From Neobacillus rhizosphaerae (GTDB taxonomy: Bacteria > Bacillota > Bacilli > Bacillales > Cytobacillaceae), in assembly GCF_937468385.1 (NCBI RefSeq), contig NZ_CALBWS010000001.1, positions 434,001 through 498,000 on the forward strand: DNA of 64,000 bases. Direction: 5' to 3'. Below, in pieces: positions 35,896 to 46,640 of the stretch; the first letter of the stretch is position 1, and every line of letters starts with the position of its first letter. Under the pieces are notes generated by a model. That model worked only from the letters and a program-made list of their open reading frames with translations. It was not told where the DNA came from and did no database searches. The position numbers and the translations under genes were made by a program.

Positions 35896-38307
35896 TTACA
35901 TTAAGATAAACGGGTTTACATCGATTGAAACCTGCAGTCCACTTTTCGTATCCTTTTGATATTGATCAAGGATCGTTTTTAATGTTTTCGTCAAGTTCGG
36001 TTCCCGTTTGTATTTTATCAGACATTGATAACGATATCTATTATTAATCCTAGGTATCGGCGAAGCTGCAGGTCCTAAAATCACTGCAGCGTCCGACAAT
36101 CGTAAGCGGACATAGTTTACGATTTTCTCTGTGGCTGTTACAACGGCTAATAACTGATCATGACTGACTGTAATAAGTGATAGATAATAGAACGGTGGAT
36201 AATGATGCGTTTTTCGGATCATCATCTCCTGCTGATAAAAAAGGTCATAGTCTTGTGTTCCTGCAAGTTCCACGCTGTAGTGTTCAGGTGTATAGGTTTG
36301 AATAATAACTTCACCAGGTAATTGATGACGGCCTGCCCGTCCGCTTACTTGTGTTAGCAATTGAAAAGTTTTTTCAGACGCACGGAAATCAGGTAAATGC
36401 AGCATCGTATCGGCTGAAAGCACGCCAACAAGGGTGATATTAGGAAAATCCAGTCCTTTTGCAATCATTTGCGTCCCTAGAAGAATATCCGCTTTTCCAT
36501 CTTGAAAATCCCTTAACAGCCGTTCGTGTGAGCCTTTTCGACCGGTTGTATCAACATCCATCCGAATGATCCTTGCTTCGGGAAGAATTTTCCCCAACTC
36601 ATCCTCTACCTTTTGTGTCCCCGTCCCAAAATAGCGAATATATTCACTCGAACACTCCGGACACACCTTAGGAACAAAGCTTTCATAACCGCAATAATGA
36701 CATTTCATCTGCTCATTAACGCGGTGATAAGTAAGTGAGATGTCGCAGTTGGGACAATTCATTACATAACCGCAATCACGACACATTACAAACGATGAAT
36801 GGCCGCGTTTATTTAAAAATAAGACAGATTGCTGCTGCTTCTCTAATCGGTCTTTGAGCATTTCGAAAAGCTTACGTGAAAACATCGACCGATTCCCTTC
36901 GCGGAGTTCCTCGCGCATGTCAATGATTTCAACAGCTGGAAGAGGTTGATTATTCATCCGACTTGGCAGTGATAAAAGGTGATACACCTTTTTTTGTGCT
37001 CGGGCAAAGGATTCAAGTGAAGGTGTCGCACTACCAAGTATAACGGGGCAACTGTAGGTTTTTGCCCTTTCAATTGCTACATCCCTTGCATGATACCGTG
37101 GCATTTCTTCTTGTTTATAACTCGTTTCGTGCTCTTCATCAATAATAATAATACCAAGGTTCTCAAATGGTGCAAAAATAGCTGATCTCGCTCCAACGAC
37201 GACCTTTACTTCTTTCCGTTGAATCTTGCGCCACTCATCATATTTTTCTCCAGCTGACAAACCGCTGTGTAAAACAGCGACTAAATCTCCGAACCTGCCC
37301 TTAAAACGATTCACCATCTGCGGGGTGAGAGAGATTTCCGGTACTAGGACGATCGCTTCCTGCCCTTTTTCAATTACTTCTTGAATGGATTGCAGGTAGA
37401 TTTCCGTTTTTCCACTGCCCGTTACTCCATAAAGCAAAAATACTTCGTGCAGGTTTTGTTCAAGCGCATTTAAAATCGGCACGATAGCGATTTGTTGGTC
37501 CTTTGTTAAGGGCAATGGTTTCGTTCGTTCGAATGTCCGATGCTCATACGGGTCGCGGTAAACTTCCATTTCCTCTTCAGCTAAAAGCTTTTTACCAACT
37601 AGAGCTTTAACAGTCGAAGCCGTTGCGTTTACCTCAGCGACTAGTAGCCTCAATTCAACTGCAGTAAAATGTTCGACAAAATAATTTAATACCTGCTTTT
37701 GCTTTTCAGCATTTGCTGGTAATCGCTCCATTTCCTCCTTTAATGCAGCAAGGGGAACGTGTGGACGGATATATTTTCGTTGTTTTTTCTTAACTTTTTC
37801 CTTAACGATGTAATTGACTTCAAGATGACCTTTTGCAGTTTCCTTTTGTAACAAGGAAACAATTCCATTCTTTAAGGCATCTACCCAATCCAGTTTTCCA
37901 TCCTTTGAAAAAAAAGCACGAAGAGGGGAGGGTAGTGAATCTAATCCCACACCTGGAGCCAGTTTCACCATCTTTTCATATTTCGCTTTTAAGGCGGCCG
38001 GAAGCATCACTTGATAGGCAAATATTTTAAAGCAGAGCGTAGTTTCCATAAGCCAGTTCCCAAGTGCTAGTAATTCCTTATTTAAAACAGGTTCAAGATC
38101 CATTGGCTCGATGATTTCTCTTAACTGCTTTAACTCAGATTCTTTTTTTAACTCAACGACAAATCCTTGAATATTTCTTGGACCAAACGGAACAATTACT
38201 CTCATTCCAGGTTGGATGGTTTCCCTCCATTGATCTGGAATTAAATAATCGAAAGCCCTATCCGTTTGTTTTGTCGGAACATCAACAATCACACTAGCAA
38301 TCTCCAT
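35896..38307 (-). CDS. priA: Primosomal protein N' (PriA helicase)
   Basis: Restarts replication at stalled forks by loading DnaD/DnaB/DnaI. It has 803 residues: an N-terminal DNA-binding domain (1-105), helicase core with GVTGSGKTEIY, DEEH, SATPSLES and SGRAGRHQLPGEV, and a zinc-binding insertion with CRDCGYVMNCPNC and CHYCGYE ... CPEC (eight cysteines). Its start overlaps the coaBC end by 14 bases. Confidence 0.97.
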   Translation of the reverse strand: MEIASVIVDVPTKQTDRAFDYLIPDQWRETIQPGMRVIVPFGPRNIQGFVVELKKESELKQLREIIEPMDLEPVLNKELLALGNWLMETTLCFKIFAYQVMLPAALKAKYEKMVKLAPGVGLDSLPSPLRAFFSKDGKLDWVDALKNGIVSLLQKETAKGHLEVNYIVKEKVKKKQRKYIRPHVPLAALKEEMERLPANAEKQKQVLNYFVEHFTAVELRLLVAEVNATASTVKALVGKKLLAEEEMEVYRDPYEHRTFERTKPLPLTKDQQIAIVPILNALEQNLHEVFLLYGVTGSGKTEIYLQSIQEVIEKGQEAIVLVPEISLTPQMVNRFKGRFGDLVAVLHSGLSAGEKYDEWRKIQRKEVKVVVGARSAIFAPFENLGIIIIDEEHETSYKQEEMPRYHARDVAIERAKTYSCPVILGSATPSLESFARAQKKVYHLLSLPSRMNNQPLPAVEIIDMREELREGNRSMFSRKLFEMLKDRLEKQQQSVLFLNKRGHSSFVMCRDCGYVMNCPNCDISLTYHRVNEQMKCHYCGYESFVPKVCPECSSEYIRYFGTGTQKVEDELGKILPEARIIRMDVDTTGRKGSHERLLRDFQDGKADILLGTQMIAKGLDFPNITLVGVLSADTMLHLPDFRASEKTFQLLTQVSGRAGRHQLPGEVIIQTYTPEHYSVELAGTQDYDLFYQQEMMIRKTHHYPPFYYLSLITVSHDQLLAVVTATEKIVNYVRLRLSDAAVILGPAASPIPRINNRYRYQCLIKYKREPNLTKTLKTILDQYQKDTKSGLQVSIDVNPFILM

Positions 38308-39520
38308 TTTTACCCATTTCCTTCAGAAGCGAAGTAATTTCTTCGATTATTTTTTCTGCTACTGCTGTTTTAGTCATAAGCGGTAATTTGGTAATAGACC
38401 CATTTGGCTTAAACAGGGTTACTATATTTGTATCGGAGCCAAACCCTGCCCCGTCAGCTTTTACATTATTAGCGACAATCATATCAGCATTTTTCGCGAA
38501 TAATTTTTTTCTTGCGTACTCTTCCACATTATTTGTTTCAGCTGCAAAGCCAACCAGTAATTGTTTCTTCTTTCGTTGTCCTAGTTCAAACAAGATATCT
38601 TTTGTTCTTTCAAGTTCTATTGTCGTGTCTCCGGACTGTTTTTTCACCTTATGATCATGGGCAATTTTGGGGCGGTAATCGGCAACTGCCGCCGTTTTTA
38701 TCACGATATCTGCTCCATCAAAATAGCTTAAAACTGCACTGTACATTTCTTCTGCGCTCTCGACCTTGACAATATCCACACCGGAAGGGGCCTGTAATTG
38801 AACTGGGCCGGAAACTAATACCACATGCGCGCCCTGTCTTTTCGCCTCTTCAGCAAGGGCATATCCCATCTTGCCGCTTGAATGATTGGAAATGAAGCGG
38901 ACCGGGTCAATTTTTTCCCTTGTCGGTCCTGCCGTAATTAATACTGTTTTCCCCGTTAATTGTTTTCCATCATTATTCCCAAAGAATTTTTGAATCAACT
39001 CCACTATTTTCTCTGGCTCCTCTAATCGGCCTTTACCAACATAGCCGCAGGCAAGCCAACCTTCACTCGGTTCGATGAATTGATATCCATATTCAGCTAA
39101 TATGGAAAGATTCTTTTTTACTGCCGGATGATCGTACATATGTACATTCATCGCAGGGGCAACCCAAACAGGGGCCGTAGCAGCTAACAGCGTGGTTGTA
39201 ATCATATTATCGGCAATTCCAGCAGCTAATTTTGCGATTGTATTGGCGGTTGCAGGTGCGACAAGAATTAAATCGGCCCAGTCAGCAAGGTCAATATGAG
39301 CAATTACTTGTGGATTTTTTTCATCAAAAGTATCTGTATACACTTCATTGCGTGCTAATGCTTGAAAAGTTAGCGGGGTAACGAACTTAGCTGCAGATTC
39401 GCTCAACATAACTTTCACATGTGCTCCAGCTTGAGCAAGCTTACTTGTCAAGGCAGCTGCCTTATATACTGCTATTCCTCCGGTAACACATAATAATATT
39501 TTCTTATCCTTTACTGTCAC
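38294..39520 (-). CDS. coaBC: Bifunctional phosphopantothenoylcysteine decarboxylase/synthetase CoaBC
   Basis: Catalyses two steps of coenzyme A synthesis. It has 408 residues. The N-terminal flavin-dependent CoaC part (1-185) has GGIAVYKAAALTSKL, PAMNVHMYDHP and the conserved Cys in GWLACGYVGKGRLEEP. The C-terminal CoaB part (190-400) has ITAGPTREKIDPVRFISNHS and KTAAVADYRP. Both halves look complete. Confidence 0.96.
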   Translation of the reverse strand: MTVKDKKILLCVTGGIAVYKAAALTSKLAQAGAHVKVMLSESAAKFVTPLTFQALARNEVYTDTFDEKNPQVIAHIDLADWADLILVAPATANTIAKLAAGIADNMITTTLLAATAPVWVAPAMNVHMYDHPAVKKNLSILAEYGYQFIEPSEGWLACGYVGKGRLEEPEKIVELIQKFFGNNDGKQLTGKTVLITAGPTREKIDPVRFISNHSSGKMGYALAEEAKRQGAHVVLVSGPVQLQAPSGVDIVKVESAEEMYSAVLSYFDGADIVIKTAAVADYRPKIAHDHKVKKQSGDTTIELERTKDILFELGQRKKKQLLVGFAAETNNVEEYARKKLFAKNADMIVANNVKADGAGFGSDTNIVTLFKPNGSITKLPLMTKTAVAEKIIEEITSLLKEMGKNGDC

Positions 39521-39625
39521 CCGAATCCCCCATTTCTAGATCATTCTTTCTTTTCTCCTATTATGATTGAACAGAATCAATATTTCATCTTTTTCCTTAC
39601 TGAATTCGACAAAATTTTTTAAAAA

Positions 39626-39812
39626 TAGGCTATGTTAAACTTGTCTGTTGATTTCCGCTCCAGGCACTCGCTTTCCGCGGGCGGTCGGGAGCCTCCTCGG
39701 CACTAATCGCGCCTGCGGGGTCTCCCTTGACCTGCTTTTCCCGCAGGAGTCTCGCGCCTTCCGCTCTAATCAACATATTGGCAAAATCAACTATGAACAT
39801 TAACATAGCCTA
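39626..39812. repeat. 13-bp inverted repeat enclosing repeat copy C
   Basis: TAGGCTATGTTAA at 39626-39638 is perfectly inverted at 39800-39812 (TTAACATAGCCTA). The arms enclose the 130-bp copy C plus a few AT-rich bases on each side, so the unit is about 187 bp and could fold as one long cruciform or RNA hairpin. With the rpoZ terminator it fills the 379-base gap between coaBC and rpoZ. Confidence 0.75.
39646..39775 (+). repeat. 130-bp GC-rich palindromic repeat, copy C
   Basis: Same family as copies A and B near 10 kb: TGTTGATTTCCGCTCCAG at the left, CTCGCTTTCCGCGGGCGG, GGGAGCCTCCTCGGC, GCGCCTGCGGGGTCTCCC, CCCGCAGGAGTC, and CCGCTCTAATCAACA at the right. No open reading frame is credible within it. 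Confidence 0.88.
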
Positions 39813-39817
39813 AAAAT

Positions 39818-39860
39818 AAAAAAGGCTGACACTTAAGGAGTTTTCCTTTGTCGTCAGACC
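39818..39860 (-). terminator. Terminator behind rpoZ
   Basis: On the minus strand GGTCTGACGACAAAGGA pairs imperfectly with TCCTTAAGTGTCAGCC and is followed by TTTTTTA. It lies about 40 bases after the rpoZ stop, so coaBC is probably transcribed separately or by read-through. Confidence 0.75.
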
Positions 39861-39899
39861 TTCTTTCATGATTTACAAGCTGTTGGTTACTATTTTCGA

Positions 39900-40118
39900 T
39901 TATTCAGCAGATCCTTCTGCTTTTTTAGAAATCCGGTATGTCAGCTCACCGCTATAAATTTCCTCTAATGCTTTTCCTACAAATTTATAGGAAACATATT
40001 TTGGCAGCCTTTCATCTCTTACCTGAGACATCACACGAGCACGTTTCGCAGCAACAGATACCAGTGAGTATTTAGAATCAATTTTTTCAAGCAATGAATC
40101 AATAGATGGATATAACAT
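39900..40118 (-). CDS. rpoZ: RNA polymerase omega subunit
   Basis: A 72-residue small subunit that helps assemble RNA polymerase by binding beta'. It starts [20 protein letters not shown] and contains [12 protein letters not shown] and [12 protein letters not shown], as in Bacillus omega. The ATG at 40118 is the family start; the frame is open further upstream inside gmk. The stop of gmk at 40120 lies 2 bases before. Confidence 0.95.
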   Translation of the reverse strand: MLYPSIDSLLEKIDSKYSLVSVAAKRARVMSQVRDERLPKYVSYKFVGKALEEIYSGELTYRISKKAEGSAE

Positions 40119-40119
40119 T

Positions 40120-41009
<890 letters not shown>

Positions 41010-41069
41010 GGTCTTCATCCAATCATTAATAATATATTTTGACCGTCTAATACAGTTTCTAAACAAGTC

Positions 41070-41945
41070 CTATTCGATATTTTGTACTTGTTCCTTCAGT
41101 TTCTCAAGTAAGCTTTTTATTTCGACTACCTGTTTCGCAATGTTAGAATCATTTGCTTTGGAACCGATGGTGTTTGCCTCTCTATTCATTTCTTGAACAA
41201 GAAAATCAAGTTTTCTCCCAATAGGTTCATGATCATTAATAGTGTGCATGAATTGTTGAATGTGGCTTTTTAATCTTGTTATTTCTTCATTAATATCAGC
41301 TTTGTCAGCAAAAACAGCCACTTCGGTTAAAATCCTTGTGTCATCTATCTTCCCATTAACAAACTCCTGCATTCTCTTCGTCAAACGGTCTTTAAATGAT
41401 TGAACAACGAACGGAGCAAACCTCTGAAGTTCAAATAGATTTGCTTCTAATTGCGAAAGAATTGCTTGTAAATCTTTTTTAATTTCTTCTCCTTCAGCCA
41501 TTCTCATTTGTTTTAGCAACACCACTGCTTCTTCCGTTGCGGTTAGAACTAAATTCTCGAGCTCTTCATTGCCAGCTTCACTTTCTTCTATATGTAAAAG
41601 GTCTGTTCGATTAAGCAAATCCTGAAGTGTGATTGTTCCTTCAATCCCAAACTTTTCACGTGCCTGCTTGATGAATTGGTAGTATTCTTCAACCAGCTTC
41701 CAATCTACATGGACTTTTCGGGTAACGACACCTTCACCTTCAACACTTACATAAACCTCAGCCCTTCCACGACGGATATGCTGGTTTAATTTCTTTTTCA
41801 TTTTATCTTCTATTTTTAATAGCTGTCTTGGCATTCGGATATTTATTTCGCAAAAACGGTGGTTAACTGTTTTTACTTCCACATTAACTGAGAAAGAATC
41901 CGATTCAGTCTTTCCTCTTCCAAAGCCTGTCATACTAATAACCAT
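41070..41945 (-). CDS. yloC: YicC-family endoribonuclease YloC
   Basis: A 291-residue YicC/YloC protein with the N-terminal signature MTGFGRGKTE, VKTVNHRFCEINIRMPR, and the C-terminal DUF1732 region ELTRLKSHIQQF-like (seen as EITRLKSHIQQFMHTI) and GRKLDFLVQEMNREANTIGS. Family members are endoribonucleases linked to sRNA/mRNA turnover and late growth survival. It heads the yloC-remA-gmk-rpoZ run. Confidence 0.93.
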   Translation of the reverse strand: MVISMTGFGRGKTESDSFSVNVEVKTVNHRFCEINIRMPRQLLKIEDKMKKKLNQHIRRGRAEVYVSVEGEGVVTRKVHVDWKLVEEYYQFIKQAREKFGIEGTITLQDLLNRTDLLHIEESEAGNEELENLVLTATEEAVVLLKQMRMAEGEEIKKDLQAILSQLEANLFELQRFAPFVVQSFKDRLTKRMQEFVNGKIDDTRILTEVAVFADKADINEEITRLKSHIQQFMHTINDHEPIGRKLDFLVQEMNREANTIGSKANDSNIAKQVVEIKSLLEKLKEQVQNIE

Positions 41946-42000
41946 TCACTCGCACATCCAATCTTTGAAAAAATGATCGGTTTTCTATACTATATAAAAA

Positions 42001-42036
42001 AGACAAAAGGCAATAGAATGGATTCTATTACCTTTT
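42001..42036 (-). terminator. Terminator of the Ca2+ ATPase gene
   Basis: On the minus strand AAAAGGTAATAGAATC pairs with ATTCTATTGCCTTTT (one mismatch), followed by GTCTTTTTTATATAG. It starts about 16 bases after the ATPase stop and precedes yloC. Confidence 0.82.
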
Positions 42037-42051
42037 GGATTATAACATACT

Positions 42052-44730
42052 TTATTTTGTTTTTCTTAACAAAAATGATCCTGCTAATAAAAAAGTTGGA
42101 ATTGATGATAGTCCAACGATTAAGAGCCAGTCTTTGGCCGCAATTGGCAGAGTGTGGAAAACTGGCTGTAGTGGCGGATAGTAAATAACCACAAGCATTA
42201 ACGCAAGCGAAGAAAGGACTGCCCAAACAAGATATCGATTTCCAAATGGGTTTCTCGACAGCACTGATTTTTCACTTCGACAGTCAAACACATGAATCAG
42301 CTGGGCCATTACGAGGGTGGCAAAAGCTACGGTTTGTGCATAAGGCAGCTGAGCTTTATTGTTTTGGTAAACAATCATAAAGGCCAACAAAGTTACGATA
42401 CCAATTAAGAATCCCCTTGAAATAACCTTCCAGCCAAGTCCGCGTGAAAAAACACCTTCATTAGGACTTCTCGGCCTCCGTTTCATCACATTTTCTTCAG
42501 GACGATCAAGACCAAGAGCCATAGCCGGGAGCCCATCTGTTACCAAATTCACCCAAAGAATTTGGATAGGTACAAGCGGCAACGGCAGTCCTAAAAGCAT
42601 CGCAAACAGCATCACTAATATTTCTCCAACATTTGAAGCCAGTAAATAGCGGACAAATTTACGAATATTTTCATAGATGTTTCTGCCCTCTTTAATCGCC
42701 GCCTTAATCGTAGCAAAATTATCGTCCAATAAGATAAGAGCCGATGCTTCTTTGGCAACATCTGTTCCGGTGATTCCCATCGCCACCCCGATATCTGCTG
42801 CCTTGATGGCCGGGGCATCATTGACACCATCACCCGTCATCGCTACAATATGTCCCTGGTTTTGTAAAGCTTTTACGATCTTCAGCTTATGCTCTGGTGA
42901 AACTCTGGCAAACACCGAAACATCATCGACCACTTCTTCCAGCTCTTCCACTGACATTTGAGATAAGGCTTTTCCATCAAGCACCTTGCTATTTTTCGTT
43001 AAAATCCCTAACTGGGATGCAATCGCTTTGGCGGTTATTACATGGTCACCAGTAATCATTATCGTTTTTATACCTGCTTCCTTACATTCCTTTACTGCTT
43101 CCTTTACTTCAGGTCTAGGCGGGTCAATCATTCCCTGGACACCAATAAAGGTTAATTTTTTCTCTGCCTCCTGTTCACTTAAGATAATGGTGCTTGCTGG
43201 AATTGGCTTAAAAGCAATCGCAATTGTTCGAAGTGCCTGTGAAGCGAGACCATCTATCGCTTCTTGAACTTTGACTTGTGTTTGCTTATTTAAGAATTGC
43301 GTTCGTTCATCCCAAAGAATCGATTCACTAATACCTAAAATGACGTCTGGCGCACCTTTAGTAACAATAAAATGCCGGTCTTGCTTATCTTTCACATGAA
43401 TACTCATCATTTTTCTGCCCGAATCAAATGGAAATTCATTAACAATAATGAATTCATCTAATAATTTAGGGCGATGGAATCCTGCTTTCATCGCACTGAC
43501 CAACAGCGCCCCCTCTGTTGGGTCACCGTCAAGAATGAAATCATCATCCTTGATAACTAAATCCGAATGGTTACATAACATTCCGAAAAGCAGCATTTGC
43601 TGCAAGGTTTTTTCATCCTTTGGGGAAACCATTTGATTGTTTCGATAAAAACTACCCTGCGGCTTGTACCCAACTCCATCGACAGTCCATGTTTTTCCAC
43701 CGCTCCATAAATGAGTAACCGTCATTTTGTTTTGCGTCATCGTGCCTGTTTTGTCAGAGCAAATAATGGAGGCACAGCCAAGGGTTTCAACAGCCGGGAG
43801 CTTCCGGACAATCGCATTTTTCTTGATCATTTTTTGAACACCAAGGGATAAGGCAACGGTCACAATCGCTGGGAGCCCTTCAGGTATCGCTGCTACAGCA
43901 AGTGAAACACCTGCTAAAAACATCTCGTAAATTTCATGACCCCGTAAAACACCGACTACTACAACCAGGACGGTTAAAAGTAAGGCGACAGTAATTAATA
44001 TTTTCCCCAACTGCTCTAAGCGGCGCTGTAGAGGAGTGTCTTGAGTTTCTGCGTTTTGAAGTAAATCAGCAATTTGACCCATTGCTGTTTTCATGCCGGT
44101 CGCAATCACGACTCCTAAACCGCTTCCTCTCGTTATCATCGTACCCATAAAGGCGATGTTCTCCATATCACCAATACCCGGGTTAGGATTTGTTAAACAA
44201 TCTATATGCTTCGAAACGGGAACAGACTCACCTGTTAGTGCAGATTCTTCAATTTCTAAGCTTTTGGATTCAATGACTCGGACATCAGCGCCAATTCGGT
44301 CGCCACTGGCAAACTTTAAAATATCACCAATAACAATTTCTTTTGAGGGAACTTTAAACCATTTTCCCTCTCTCAGGACCGAAACTTGGGGAGCAGATAA
44401 TTCCTTCAAAGCTTGGAGAGATTTCTCCGCACGACGTTCTTGGTAAAAACCAAGACAGCCATTAATGATGACGATTGCGATAATGGCAATCGCATCAATA
44501 TACTCACCAAGCAATCCGGAAATCAAGGTGGCAGCAAGGAGCACTAAAACCATAAAATCTTTAAATTGACTAAAAAATAAGAGTAAAGCCGATTGCTTTT
44601 CTCCCTCGTCCAATTCATTTAGTCCATGCTGGTTGATCCGCTTCTTTACTTCTTCTTGTGCTAACCCAGAAGAAAAGTCGGTTTCTAAGGCCTTTTCTAC
44701 TTGTTCTATCTTCATTTCATGGAATTTCAT
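42052..44730 (-). CDS. yloB: Calcium-translocating P-type ATPase (YloB type)
   Basis: SERCA/PMR1-like P2 ATPase, 892 residues. Seen: cation-ATPase N domain (1-70), TGES (166-169), PEGLP in TM4 (283-287), phosphorylation site CSDKTGT with Asp326, KGAPDVIL in the nucleotide-binding domain, MTGDGVNDAPAIK, and the C-terminal membrane bundle. B. subtilis YloB is a Ca2+ pump active in spores. It is transcribed alone, divergent from rqcH, with its own terminator. Confidence 0.94.
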   Translation of the reverse strand: MKFHEMKIEQVEKALETDFSSGLAQEEVKKRINQHGLNELDEGEKQSALLLFFSQFKDFMVLVLLAATLISGLLGEYIDAIAIIAIVIINGCLGFYQERRAEKSLQALKELSAPQVSVLREGKWFKVPSKEIVIGDILKFASGDRIGADVRVIESKSLEIEESALTGESVPVSKHIDCLTNPNPGIGDMENIAFMGTMITRGSGLGVVIATGMKTAMGQIADLLQNAETQDTPLQRRLEQLGKILITVALLLTVLVVVVGVLRGHEIYEMFLAGVSLAVAAIPEGLPAIVTVALSLGVQKMIKKNAIVRKLPAVETLGCASIICSDKTGTMTQNKMTVTHLWSGGKTWTVDGVGYKPQGSFYRNNQMVSPKDEKTLQQMLLFGMLCNHSDLVIKDDDFILDGDPTEGALLVSAMKAGFHRPKLLDEFIIVNEFPFDSGRKMMSIHVKDKQDRHFIVTKGAPDVILGISESILWDERTQFLNKQTQVKVQEAIDGLASQALRTIAIAFKPIPASTIILSEQEAEKKLTFIGVQGMIDPPRPEVKEAVKECKEAGIKTIMITGDHVITAKAIASQLGILTKNSKVLDGKALSQMSVEELEEVVDDVSVFARVSPEHKLKIVKALQNQGHIVAMTGDGVNDAPAIKAADIGVAMGITGTDVAKEASALILLDDNFATIKAAIKEGRNIYENIRKFVRYLLASNVGEILVMLFAMLLGLPLPLVPIQILWVNLVTDGLPAMALGLDRPEENVMKRRPRSPNEGVFSRGLGWKVISRGFLIGIVTLLAFMIVYQNNKAQLPYAQTVAFATLVMAQLIHVFDCRSEKSVLSRNPFGNRYLVWAVLSSLALMLVVIYYPPLQPVFHTLPIAAKDWLLIVGLSSIPTFLLAGSFLLRKTK

Positions 44731-44860
44731 CCGACCATCTCACTTCCCCCTTTAATATAAGAGACTTTCTCTAAGGTAAGCTTATTCAGGGTCGTCCCAA
44801 AAAATGCTATGATTAACGTTAATGTCAGGGGAAAATAAGACAGATTTTCGCTAAGTAGGA

Positions 44861-44866
44861 TATAAT
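44861..44866 (+). promoter_or_regulatory. Possible -10 element of rqcH
   Basis: TATAAT 34 bases upstream of the rqcH start. The best -35 is poor (AAGACA, 18-base spacer), so activity would be modest or need help. Confidence 0.45.
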
Positions 44867-44899
44867 GAATTCATATGTTTGAAGAAAAGGATGTTTTTA

Positions 44900-46612
44900 A
44901 TGTCATTTGATGGGTTATTTACAAAAGCAATGGCTGATGAGCTTGTTCGTTCCTTAAAGGGCGGGCGGATTAACAAAGTACATCAGCCCTATAAAAATGA
45001 AGTGATTCTTACCATCCGGGCAAACGGAGTCAATCAAAAACTACTTTTATCTGCACACCCAAGTTATGCAAGGGTACAGTTAACGAATGAAGCTTATGAT
45101 AATCCGAGTGAACCGCCGATGTTTTGTATGCTGCTCAGGAAGCATATTGAGGGTTACATTTTGGAGGATTTATATCAGATTGAAAATGATCGGATGATTA
45201 TTTTTGAAATTAAAGGTCGGAATGAAATCGGCGATATTAGCTATAAACAATTAATTATTGAAATTATGGGGCGTCATAGTAATATCGTTTTGGTCGATAA
45301 AACGCGCAATGTCATTCTTGATAGTATCAAACATATCTCCTTTGCCGTGAACAGCCATAGGGCGATATTGCCAGGACAACCGTATGTTTCTCCTCCTGAA
45401 CAGCATAAGCATAATCCGTTTACTTCAGGGGAAGATGATATTTTAAGAAAAATTGATTTTAATGCAGGAAAAATAGACCGCCAATTAGTTGAGCAGTTCG
45501 CTGGCACCTCACCGCTCTTTGCTAAGGAAGTTATTTTTCAAAGCGGTCTTGCTAATCGCACTACTGTGCCGGAGACGTTTGTCCGTTTAATAAAAAAAAT
45601 AGCTTCAGGGAATATTTCTCCTTCAATAATGTCTTCAAATGGAAAGGAATCGTTTTATTTATTTCCCCTTGAACATTTAAATGGAGAAATGAAAAACTTT
45701 CCGACTCTAAGCGAGATGCTTGATCGGTATTATTTCGGCAAAGCAGAACGTGACAGGGTTAAGCAGCAAGGAAATGATATCGAACGCTTTATTAGTAATG
45801 AGAAAGAAAAAAATGAAAAGAAAATTAAAAAGTTAAAGGATACGTTAAAGGAAGCGGAAAAGGCAGAGCAGTATCAGCGTCATGGAGAGCTTTTAACTGC
45901 TAATCTTTACGCAGCCAAAAAGGGTATGAAGGAAATTGAGGTTCTCAATTATTATGATGAATTTGGTGGAATGATTGCGATTCCGCTAGACCCAAGAAAG
46001 ACACCATCAGAAAATGCGCAAAAGTTTTTTTCCAAATACCAAAAAGCGAAGAATGCTTTAGCCGTGGTGGTTGAACAAATTGACAAGGCTCGTGAGGAAG
46101 TCGAGTATTTTGATAATTTACAACAACAGGTACAGGCTGCATCCCCGAAGGATATTCAAGAGATTCGGGAGGAACTAGTCGAGGGCGGCTATATCCGCGA
46201 AAGGCAGAAAAGAAACGGAAAGAAAGTGCAGAATGCGAAGCCGGTTTTGGATCACTTTATTGCCTCAGACAGTACGGATATCATTGTTGGAAAAAATAAT
46301 AAGCAAAATGATTATTTAACAAATAAACTGGCAGCTAGAGATGAAATTTGGCTGCATACGAAGGATATCCCTGGATCCCATGTGGTCATTCGCAGTAAAG
46401 AACCTTCTGAAGGGACTATTCGGGAAGCTGCAGCTTTAGCGGCATATTACAGCAAGGCAAGAAATTCCAGTTCCGTACCTGTCGATTATACAAAAGTCCG
46501 TCATGTAAAAAAACCTAGCGGGGCCAAGCCAGGATTTGTCATTTATGATAATCAGCAGACGGTATATGTGACACCTGATGAGGAATTAGTACTTAAATTA
46601 AAGAAAAATTAG
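44900..46612 (+). CDS. rqcH: Ribosome quality control factor RqcH (NFACT protein)
   Basis: Binds 50S subunits carrying stalled peptidyl-tRNA and recruits tRNA-Ala to add C-terminal alanine tails for degradation; older annotations say fibronectin-binding protein (YloA). It has 570 residues: NFACT-N (1-180, [18 protein letters not shown]), helix-hairpin-helix and coiled coil (about 270-420), and a NFACT-R/DUF814 domain (about 445-570, [18 protein letters not shown]). The ATG at 44900 with AAAAGGATG is preferred over one 21 bases earlier. It is one of two plus-strand genes. Confidence 0.96.
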   Translation: MSFDGLFTKAMADELVRSLKGGRINKVHQPYKNEVILTIRANGVNQKLLLSAHPSYARVQLTNEAYDNPSEPPMFCMLLRKHIEGYILEDLYQIENDRMIIFEIKGRNEIGDISYKQLIIEIMGRHSNIVLVDKTRNVILDSIKHISFAVNSHRAILPGQPYVSPPEQHKHNPFTSGEDDILRKIDFNAGKIDRQLVEQFAGTSPLFAKEVIFQSGLANRTTVPETFVRLIKKIASGNISPSIMSSNGKESFYLFPLEHLNGEMKNFPTLSEMLDRYYFGKAERDRVKQQGNDIERFISNEKEKNEKKIKKLKDTLKEAEKAEQYQRHGELLTANLYAAKKGMKEIEVLNYYDEFGGMIAIPLDPRKTPSENAQKFFSKYQKAKNALAVVVEQIDKAREEVEYFDNLQQQVQAASPKDIQEIREELVEGGYIRERQKRNGKKVQNAKPVLDHFIASDSTDIIVGKNNKQNDYLTNKLAARDEIWLHTKDIPGSHVVIRSKEPSEGTIREAAALAAYYSKARNSSSVPVDYTKVRHVKKPSGAKPGFVIYDNQQTVYVTPDEELVLKLKKN

Positions 46613-46613
46613 G

Positions 46614-46640
46614 AAAGCCCCAGATTCGGGGCTTTTTGTT
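46614..46640. terminator. Bidirectional terminator between rqcH and pyrE
   Basis: AAAGCCCC pairs with GGGGCTTT, with T-run TTTTTG on the plus strand and an A-rich flank on the other side. It serves the two convergent genes. Confidence 0.85.
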
